DNA from: Flavobacterium sp. 245
Lineage (GTDB): Bacteria; Bacteroidota; Bacteroidia; Flavobacteriales; Flavobacteriaceae
Length of the DNA: 64,000 nt
NCBI RefSeq assembly: GCF_004362055.1
Contig: NZ_SNXB01000010.1
Span: forward strand, 1-64,000
Reading direction: 5' to 3'
The translations under genes and the position numbers were made by a program. Below the pieces are notes generated by a model. It did not search any database. It was given only the letters and a program-made list of their open reading frames with translations, and had not been told where the DNA came from. Below, one piece after another: positions 58,588-64,000 of the stretch (the stretch's first letter is position 1; each line of letters starts with the position of its first letter).

Positions 58588-60516
58588 ATGAAAAACATCT
58601 TAAATATCGCTTACAAAAGTCCTGGGCAATTTGAAGAAACCAGATTTGAAAAAATCCATAACGAAATCTTCAAAAGTTCTGCCGAAGCATCAGTAATTGT
58701 AGCGCAGGAAATCGCGCAGCTAATTAGATCTAAGCAAGAAAAAAACAAATCTTGTGTGTTGGGTTTGGCAACAGGTTCTTCTCCTATTAAAGTATATGAG
58801 GAACTAGTGAGAATGCATAAAGAAGATGGATTGAGCTTTACCAACGTAATCACTTTCAACTTGGACGAATATTATCCAATGACTAAAGAAAGTCGTCAAA
58901 GCTATCATTACTTCATGCACCAGCATCTTTTTAACCATATTGATATTAAGCCTGAAAATGTAAATATCCCTGACGGAACAATTGTTTTGGAAGATTTAAA
59001 TCAATACTGTATTGATTATGAATTGAAAATTAAGCAAGCCGGCGGACTTGATTTTCAGTTGTTAGGAATCGGGCGTACGGGACACGTTGGTTTCAACGAA
59101 CCTGGATCGCACATCAATTCTGGAACTCGAATCATCACGTTGGATCATATCACCAGAGTCGATGCTTCATCTGATTTCAATGGTATTGACAATGTGCCGA
59201 AGCGTGCGATTACAATGGGAGTTTCGACCATTATGAGATCAAAGCGAATCGTATTGATGGCTTGGGGACAAAACAAAGCCGATATCATCAAAAGAACGAT
59301 TCAAGGCGATATCAGCTCTGAAGTTCCTGCTACATTTCTGCAGAATCATCCAAATGCAACTTTTGTATTGGACCAGTCTGCAGCATCAGAGTTGACGCGT
59401 TTCAAAACGCCTTGGCTGGTGGGGGAATGCATCTGGACTCAGGAATTAAAAAGCAAAGCGATTGTTTGGCTGTGCCAAAAAACGAAACAGTCGATATTGA
59501 AATTGACAGACCGTGACTACAACAACAACGGAATGTCAGATCTTTTGGCGCAGGAAGGTTCTGCCTACGATTTGAACATCAATATGTTCAACGTTCTGCA
59601 GCATACCATTACGGGATGGCCTGGAGGAAAACCGAATACAGATGATTCGCATCGTCCGGAAAGAGCCAATCCGGCTAAAAAACGAGTGATCCTTTTCAGT
59701 CCGCATCCAGATGATGACGTGATTTCGATGGGAGGAACTTTTTCAAAATTGATCAAACAAGGACATGATGTACATGTTGTATATCAAACCTCTGGAAATA
59801 TTGCCGTTACAGACGATGAAGCACTGAAATTTGCTGAAGTGTGCAACGATTTTGTTGGAGATAATCTTCCAAAAGACATCAACTTCAAATCGGTTATCGA
59901 GTTTTTGAACAGCAAGTCTGAAAATCAGATCGATTCTTTGGAAGTGAGAAAACTGAAAGGATTGATCAGAAGAAGAGAATCGTATGCCGCAACAAGATAC
60001 ATCGGACTGAAAGATGAGAATACCCACTTTTTGGATCTTCCGTTTTATGAAACAGGACAGGTCAAAAAGAATCCGCTAGGACCAGAAGATATTGCGATTG
60101 TAAAAGATATTATTGCCAAAATAAAACCGCATCAGGTTTTTGCGGCCGGAGATCTGGCAGATCCGCATGGAACGCATGAAGTATGTCTGAACGCGATTTT
60201 TGCAGCAATGAAAGAATTGAAGCCAGAAAAATACATGAATGACTGCTGGTTGTGGCTTTACCGAGGCGCTTGGCACGAATGGGATATCCACGAAATTGAT
60301 ATGGCCGTTCCGCTTTCTCCGTCAGAAGTATTGCTGAAACGCCATGCAATCTTGTATCACCAGTCTCAAAAAGACCGAGTTATGTTCCAAGGAAATGATT
60401 CAAGAGAATTCTGGGTTAGGGCAGAAGACCGAAATAAAAACACAGCCATTCTGTATGATGAATTAGGTCTTGCAGAATATGAAGCAATCGAAGCTTTTAA
60501 ACGTTTTGATTACTAA
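58588..60516 (+). CDS. nagB: Glucosamine-6-phosphate deaminase fused to a PIG-L deacetylase domain
   Basis: A 642-residue cytoplasmic fusion. Residues about 20-290 are NagB, which converts GlcN-6-P to fructose-6-P and ammonia: LATGSSPIKVYEEL, FNLDEYYPM, and GIGRTGHVGFNEPGS with His166 and the catalytic Glu region. From about 350 a PIG-L/LmbE metal-dependent deacetylase domain follows, with SPHPDDDVISMGG (His373, Asp375, Asp376) and a second histidine motif DPHGTHE. This two-domain NagB is known across Bacteroidota; the role of the second domain is not settled. No separate NagA lies in the window. C- and G-ending codons are more common than in the neighbours, suggesting high expression. It has its own promoter and terminator. 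Confidence 0.94.
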   Translation: MKNILNIAYKSPGQFEETRFEKIHNEIFKSSAEASVIVAQEIAQLIRSKQEKNKSCVLGLATGSSPIKVYEELVRMHKEDGLSFTNVITFNLDEYYPMTKESRQSYHYFMHQHLFNHIDIKPENVNIPDGTIVLEDLNQYCIDYELKIKQAGGLDFQLLGIGRTGHVGFNEPGSHINSGTRIITLDHITRVDASSDFNGIDNVPKRAITMGVSTIMRSKRIVLMAWGQNKADIIKRTIQGDISSEVPATFLQNHPNATFVLDQSAASELTRFKTPWLVGECIWTQELKSKAIVWLCQKTKQSILKLTDRDYNNNGMSDLLAQEGSAYDLNINMFNVLQHTITGWPGGKPNTDDSHRPERANPAKKRVILFSPHPDDDVISMGGTFSKLIKQGHDVHVVYQTSGNIAVTDDEALKFAEVCNDFVGDNLPKDINFKSVIEFLNSKSENQIDSLEVRKLKGLIRRRESYAATRYIGLKDENTHFLDLPFYETGQVKKNPLGPEDIAIVKDIIAKIKPHQVFAAGDLADPHGTHEVCLNAIFAAMKELKPEKYMNDCWLWLYRGAWHEWDIHEIDMAVPLSPSEVLLKRHAILYHQSQKDRVMFQGNDSREFWVRAEDRNKNTAILYDELGLAEYEAIEAFKRFDY

Positions 60517-60517
60517 A

Positions 60518-60557
60518 AAGGTTTCTCTTATTTATATTGAAACCTTAGTGTAATTTT
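60518..60557 (+). terminator. Terminator of nagB
   Basis: AAGGTTTC (60518-60525) pairs with GAAACCTT (60539-60546). A T run follows after a few bases. Confidence 0.7.
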
Positions 60558-60570
60558 TTTAAATAATTCA

Positions 60571-60590
60571 ATTAAAACCTAGGTTTTAAT
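60571..60590. promoter_or_regulatory. Perfect 20-bp palindrome upstream of the LacI gene
   Basis: ATTAAAACCTAGGTTTTAAT reads the same on both strands and has no loop, so it suits a dimeric DNA-binding protein better than an RNA hairpin. It lies between nagB and the LacI-family gene, which may bind it. The centre CTAG differs from the classical LacI centre CG. Confidence 0.45.
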
Positions 60591-60603
60591 CATGATACTT
60601 AAA

Positions 60604-60637
60604 GCTGCGGCTGTAAGATCTACAGCCGCCAGTTTTT
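60604..60637 (+). terminator. Terminator-like hairpin
   Basis: GCGGCTGTA (60607-60615) and TACAGCCGC (60621-60629) pair perfectly; AG and five T follow. It may be a second stop for nagB transcripts. Confidence 0.65.
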
Positions 60638-60757
60638 ATGTTTTTGGTAATTTTATTTTGTAGTTTTCAGAGACCAATGTGTATCCAGAAAGACATAATT
60701 GCTGACTAGATAGTGCATTGGTTTTAGAAAAGCATGATTTTTTAATATAATTTTCAG

Positions 60758-61807
60758 ATGAAAAAAAAGACCGTTACAATTAGAAATATTGCCAATGAAC
60801 TGAAAATTTCAATTACTACAGTTTCATTTGTACTCAATGGCAAGTCAAAGGAAAAACATATTTCTAAGGAACTGACAAAAAAGGTTTTAGATTATGCCGA
60901 GTTAGTGAATTATAAACCCAATCAAATTGCCCAAAGTTTGAGAACAGGAAAATCTAAGATCCTTGTTTTCATGGTTGAAGATATCTCGAATAGCTTCTTT
61001 TGTAAATTGACTCGGATTTTTGAAGATATGATAGCCAAAGAGGGATATAGAGTGCTATTTTGCAGTAATGATAATAATGATCAAAAGTCACGTGAACTAA
61101 TAGAGTTATTTAATCATCGTCAGGTTGACGGATTTATTATTGTTCCTTCTCCAGGAATACAAGATACCATTGAAAACCTCATAAAACAGAATATTCCAGT
61201 TGTTTTGCTAGATCGTTTTTTTGATGATTTAGAATGCAATGCCGTTACCACAAATAATAAACAGGCAGCTTATGATGCCACACTTCATTTAATAAAGAAT
61301 CAGTTTAAAAATATTGGTTTTATAACTACATTGTCCAATCAAACTCAGATGATGGATCGTTTGTCAGGATATAAAAAAGCAGTTTCCGATTTTGGCTTGA
61401 AAGCAAATACGCAGTTTATTTCCTATCATGAGATGGAAAACGGAAAACAATACATAAAACAATTTTTAATTGAAAATCCAGAAGTTGATGCAGTTTTTTT
61501 TGCTACAAATTATTTAGCACAAATCGGATTAGAGGCTTTTAAAGAATATAACAATAACTTAATTGATAGAATTGGAATTATTTCTTTTGACGATCATGAA
61601 ATGTTTAAATTATTACCTGTCTCCATCAGCTGTGTTTCGCAACCTTTGGAAAAAATCTGCTCTAAATTGATGGAAATTATGCTCCAGCTTTTAAAGCACA
61701 AAGATGTATTGGAATCAACGAGTAAATGTATATTAAAATCAGAGCTTATTATTCGTGAATCTTCTTCCAATAGATTAATAAATGATGCCGAGGCAGTCTT
61801 AAATTAA
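60758..61807 (+). CDS. LacI-family transcriptional regulator
   Basis: A 349-residue LacI/GalR regulator. The N-terminal helix-turn-helix (about 4-55; VTIRNIANELKISITTVSFVLNGK) and hinge (NQIAQSLRTGKS) bind DNA. The periplasmic-binding-like domain (about 60-335) has ILVFMVEDISNSFF, DGFIIVPSPGIQD, VVLLDRFFDD and IGIISFDDHEMFKLL. The effector should be a sugar or sugar phosphate. Position right after nagB and the amino-sugar locus suggests that it controls them, possibly through the palindrome at 60571. The ATG at 60758 follows a gap of 241 bases with hairpins, so it has its own promoter, which I could not place. Confidence 0.94.
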   Translation: MKKKTVTIRNIANELKISITTVSFVLNGKSKEKHISKELTKKVLDYAELVNYKPNQIAQSLRTGKSKILVFMVEDISNSFFCKLTRIFEDMIAKEGYRVLFCSNDNNDQKSRELIELFNHRQVDGFIIVPSPGIQDTIENLIKQNIPVVLLDRFFDDLECNAVTTNNKQAAYDATLHLIKNQFKNIGFITTLSNQTQMMDRLSGYKKAVSDFGLKANTQFISYHEMENGKQYIKQFLIENPEVDAVFFATNYLAQIGLEAFKEYNNNLIDRIGIISFDDHEMFKLLPVSISCVSQPLEKICSKLMEIMLQLLKHKDVLESTSKCILKSELIIRESSSNRLINDAEAVLN

Positions 61808-61848
61808 TCAGATTCCAGCATTCTGAAGCAAAAAGTATTTCCTTGTTT

Positions 61849-61872
61849 TCCCTTTGTTTAGGGATTTTTTTT
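61849..61872 (+). terminator. Short terminator after the LacI gene
   Basis: TCCCT (61849-61853) pairs with AGGGA (61860-61864), followed by eight T. The stem is short but the T run is strong. Confidence 0.6.
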
Positions 61873-61983
61873 CATCTATTTTCGATCAAAAGACAAGGAA
61901 GTTAAACACTTTCTATATTGGGATTATGCATTCCTTCAATAATCATTCTTATATTTGATAGTGTAATATTAATAATGCGATTT

Positions 61984-63006
61984 ATGAAAAAAATTGGATT
62001 TTTATCATTTGGGCATTGGGCCAATCATCCTTCCTATAAAGCTCGTACAGCAAGTGATACACTTCTTCAGTCTATCGATTTGGCTGTTGCCGCAGAGGAA
62101 ATAGGTGTGGATGGCGCTTATTTTCGGGTTCATCATTTTGCACGACAGCTCGCATCACCATTTCCGTTACTTGCCGCTATCGGTGCTAAAACGAGCAAAA
62201 TTGAAATTGGGACAGGAGTAATCGATATGCGATATGAGAACCCATTATACATGGTAGAAGATGCCAGTTCTGCTGATTTAATTTCGGAAGGACGTTTACA
62301 ATTAGGAATAAGCAGAGGATCGCCGGAACAGGTTATTGACGGTTGGCGCTCTTTTGGTTATGAACCCTTAGAAGGAGAAACGGATGCTGATATGGGACGT
62401 AAAAAAGCTTTAGAATTTTTGGATAAGCTTAAGGGAGAGGGATTTGCTGAGCCAAATCCGTATCCAATGTTTCCAAATCCGCCTGGTTTGTTGCGTCTTG
62501 AACCATATTCCGAAGGATTACGAGAAAGGATTTGGTGGGGAGCTGCATCTAATGCTACTGCAGTCTGGGCAGCCGAAAACGGAATGCATTTGCAAAGTTC
62601 TACGCTGAAGTATGACGAAAATGGCAAACCTTTTCATATTCAGCAAGCAGAACAAATCAGATTATATAAGGAAGCTTGGAAAAAAGCAGGACATACACGA
62701 GAACCAAGAGTTTCAGTTAGCCGTTCTATTTTTGCACTGGTATCAGATCAGGACAAATACTATTTTGGTGATCAAGGGAAAGGATCGGATAGTTTTGGTA
62801 ATATTGAAAGTGATAAACGAGCCATCTTCGGAAAGAGTTATGCTGCAGAGCCAGAAAAACTAATTAAGGAGTTAGCAGAGGATGAAGCTATTCAAGAAGC
62901 TGATACATTGTTGCTTACAATACCTAACACATTAGGTGTTGATTATAATGTACATATACTTTCTTCTATACTAAAATACATTGCCCCAGAGCTGGGATGG
63001 CGTTAA
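61984..63006 (+). CDS. LLM-class flavin-dependent oxidoreductase
   Basis: A 340-residue member of the luciferase-like monooxygenase superfamily, which uses reduced FMN or F420-type cofactors. GAYFRVHHFARQLASPFPLL, IEIGTGVIDMRYENPLYMVEDA and GRLQLGISRGSPEQ are the typical barrel motifs of the LLM group. The frame is open further upstream, but the start MKKIGFLSFGHW at 61984 (or ATG 61975) fits the family, and upstream residues are hydrophobic filler. It is monocistronic with no linked flavin reductase. The substrate is unknown, and the gene seems unrelated to the glycan locus on its left. Confidence 0.9.
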   Translation: MKKIGFLSFGHWANHPSYKARTASDTLLQSIDLAVAAEEIGVDGAYFRVHHFARQLASPFPLLAAIGAKTSKIEIGTGVIDMRYENPLYMVEDASSADLISEGRLQLGISRGSPEQVIDGWRSFGYEPLEGETDADMGRKKALEFLDKLKGEGFAEPNPYPMFPNPPGLLRLEPYSEGLRERIWWGAASNATAVWAAENGMHLQSSTLKYDENGKPFHIQQAEQIRLYKEAWKKAGHTREPRVSVSRSIFALVSDQDKYYFGDQGKGSDSFGNIESDKRAIFGKSYAAEPEKLIKELAEDEAIQEADTLLLTIPNTLGVDYNVHILSSILKYIAPELGWR

Positions 63007-63268
63007 ATTTTCCGAAATAGTATAAATAATGAAGTCGCTCCTATAGATTTTCTCAAGTTCTTAGATCTTGCCAAAAGAATATCTACGATAATTATATTAA
63101 AATTTTAGTAATTATAAATAAAACCTTCCCGCAAAAGTTTAAAAATTGTTTTATTGATAAATAGGTGTTAATGATTTATATTTTGTGTTACTAAGGTTAT
63201 GTTCTATTGATAAAAATATTATATTTAGGGAACCCAAGCTATAGTAATTATGAAATAAAAATATTACC

Positions 63269-63517
63269 ATGGAACGAGCTATTAAACTAAAAATCAGGAA
63301 GGATGTAAACGGAAGTCAGCAATTCAACATTATTAAATTAAAAGGTAGTTTGATATCTAAAGGTTATACTGAAATAATTCATATTCTAGATCAGGACGAC
63401 GAGTTTCACATAAACTCTTTTGCAACTCGAGATGAAATAAAAAATGAGGTTCAAGATTATATAGCATCATTTATCAGTAAAGAGAATTTGGTTGACGCAG
63501 TAAGCTTTTTAAAGTAA
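63269..63517 (+). CDS. Small protein of unknown function
   Basis: An 82-residue protein without signal peptide or membrane helix. The N-terminal half is basic and beta-like (AIKLKIRKDVNGSQQFNIIKL); the C-terminal half is acidic and probably helical (RDEIKNEVQDYIASFI). I recognise no family. It stands alone between the LLM gene and a bidirectional terminator, with about 260 bases of featureless AT-rich DNA upstream (63007-63268). Codon use resembles that of the neighbours, which supports a real gene. Confidence 0.6.
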   Translation: MERAIKLKIRKDVNGSQQFNIIKLKGSLISKGYTEIIHILDQDDEFHINSFATRDEIKNEVQDYIASFISKENLVDAVSFLK

Positions 63518-63583
63518 TGAATAGTAATATTTTGCTGCATTAATCTATCCGTTGAATACTTTCTTTCTTCGATTTTTATGAAA

Positions 63584-63622
63584 AAAAACCACTCTGATTT
63601 TTAAGCAGAGTGGTTTTTTTTC
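63584..63622. terminator. Bidirectional terminator
   Basis: AAAAACCACTCTG (63584-63596) pairs perfectly with CAGAGTGGTTTTT (63606-63618). A runs before and T runs after let it serve the small gene on the plus strand and the barrel gene on the minus strand. Confidence 0.9.
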
Positions 63623-63635
63623 TTTTTAAAATAGG

Positions 63636-64000
63636 TTATAATACTAATAATGGAGCAATGAATCCAACCGCCAAAAGACCTGTTGTATAGTCTTTTACGC
63701 CAAATGCTGATTCAGCATAACTGGTATAGTCGTATTTTCGGGCAGTATAAGCCAGATAAAATTTTAAATTTAAGTCTTTAAAAGGCATATATTGTATAGT
63801 TGGTATTAATCCCCAACTGGTAGATAGTTTCTCATTTGCATTTGGGTCAGGATTATCTCTCCAAGAATGATTGCTGTTCATTGCGGTTAATAACAAATTA
63901 ATTTTAGGTGTCACCAAATATTCTGCCCTAATCCAGTTTTCAAGATACGTTACTTTTTGTGCTGCATAAGGATATTGACTGCTTATGATACTGGACACAA
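63636..64000 (-). CDS. Outer-membrane beta-barrel (porin-like) protein, C-terminal part
   Basis: Only the last 120 or so codons are inside the window; the gene continues past 64000. The visible part alternates short amphipathic strands with polar loops (WIRAEYLVTPKINLLLTAMN, WGLIPTIQYMPFKDLNLKFYLAYTARKY, TTGLLAVGFIAPLLVL), as in outer-membrane porins of the OprO/OprP-like or related type. The family assignment from the C-terminus alone is uncertain. The stop codon lies just beyond the bidirectional terminator at 63584, which should end its transcript. Confidence 0.6.
   Translation of the reverse strand, partial: VSSIISSQYPYAAQKVTYLENWIRAEYLVTPKINLLLTAMNSNHSWRDNPDPNANEKLSTSWGLIPTIQYMPFKDLNLKFYLAYTARKYDYTSYAESAFGVKDYTTGLLAVGFIAPLLVL

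Noticed and set aside
1..64000. tRNA, rRNA, CRISPR, insertion sequence or prophage
   Set aside because: No cloverleaf, rRNA segment, regular repeat-spacer array, transposase, integrase or phage structural gene was recognised on either strand.

Overview
The window looks like a chromosomal segment of a Flavobacterium-like member of the Bacteroidota. The DNA is AT-rich. There are three SusC/SusD outer-membrane glycan-uptake pairs, many lipoproteins and glycoside hydrolases, and promoters of the flavobacterial type (TTG, 17-18 bases, TAnnTTTG). Shine-Dalgarno sequences are mostly absent. No rRNA, tRNA, insertion sequence, prophage or CRISPR array was seen.

Region 1 (about 1-10.4 kb). A minus-strand operon (4757 down to 390) encodes a secreted protein, a secreted esterase, two isochorismatase-type cysteine hydrolases, an unknown protein and an alpha/beta hydrolase. 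Next to it lie a divergent histidine kinase and a sigma-54 activator-type response regulator, then a second alpha/beta hydrolase. The esterase and the kinase each carry one in-frame stop codon, and the regulator has a frameshift that removes its DNA-binding helix. Three lesions in 6 kb suggest local gene decay, or errors in this stretch. The left edge carries two GC-richer structured intergenic elements.

Region 2 (10.9-24.8 kb). A GH2 glycosidase with a C-terminal malectin-like domain is followed by two separate SusC/SusD pairs. The first pair has an unusually long structured leader with a tiny Met/Cys-containing open frame.

Region 3 (25-31.3 kb). This holds a convergent Ku/LigD non-homologous end-joining pair, an orphan lipoprotein and a ROK-family repressor.

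Region 4 (31.5-61.8 kb). This is one large amino-sugar polysaccharide utilization locus. A nine-gene run ends at a terminator at 46.6 kb: GHL10 lipoprotein, HGSNAT-like membrane acetyltransferase, secreted FAD oxidoreductase, SGNH esterase, GlcNAc 2-epimerase, SusC, SusD, a second GHL-type protein and a surface lipoprotein. It continues with a further GHL10, two paralogous unknown secreted proteins, GH92 alpha-mannosidase, GH20 hexosaminidase, a Tat-exported DUF4434-like protein, two MFS carriers, a NagB-PIG-L fusion and a LacI regulator. My reading is that the cell cuts a GlcNAc/ManNAc-containing and mannose-containing glycan at the surface, may re-acetylate free glucosamine ends in the periplasm so that GH20 can act, imports the sugars, epimerises them and deaminates GlcN-6-P to fructose-6-P. 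No sialidase, sialate lyase, chitinase or NagA is present, so the substrate is open.

Region 5 (61.9-64 kb). A luciferase-like flavin oxidoreductase, a small unknown protein and the C-terminal end of an outer-membrane barrel protein that runs off the right edge.
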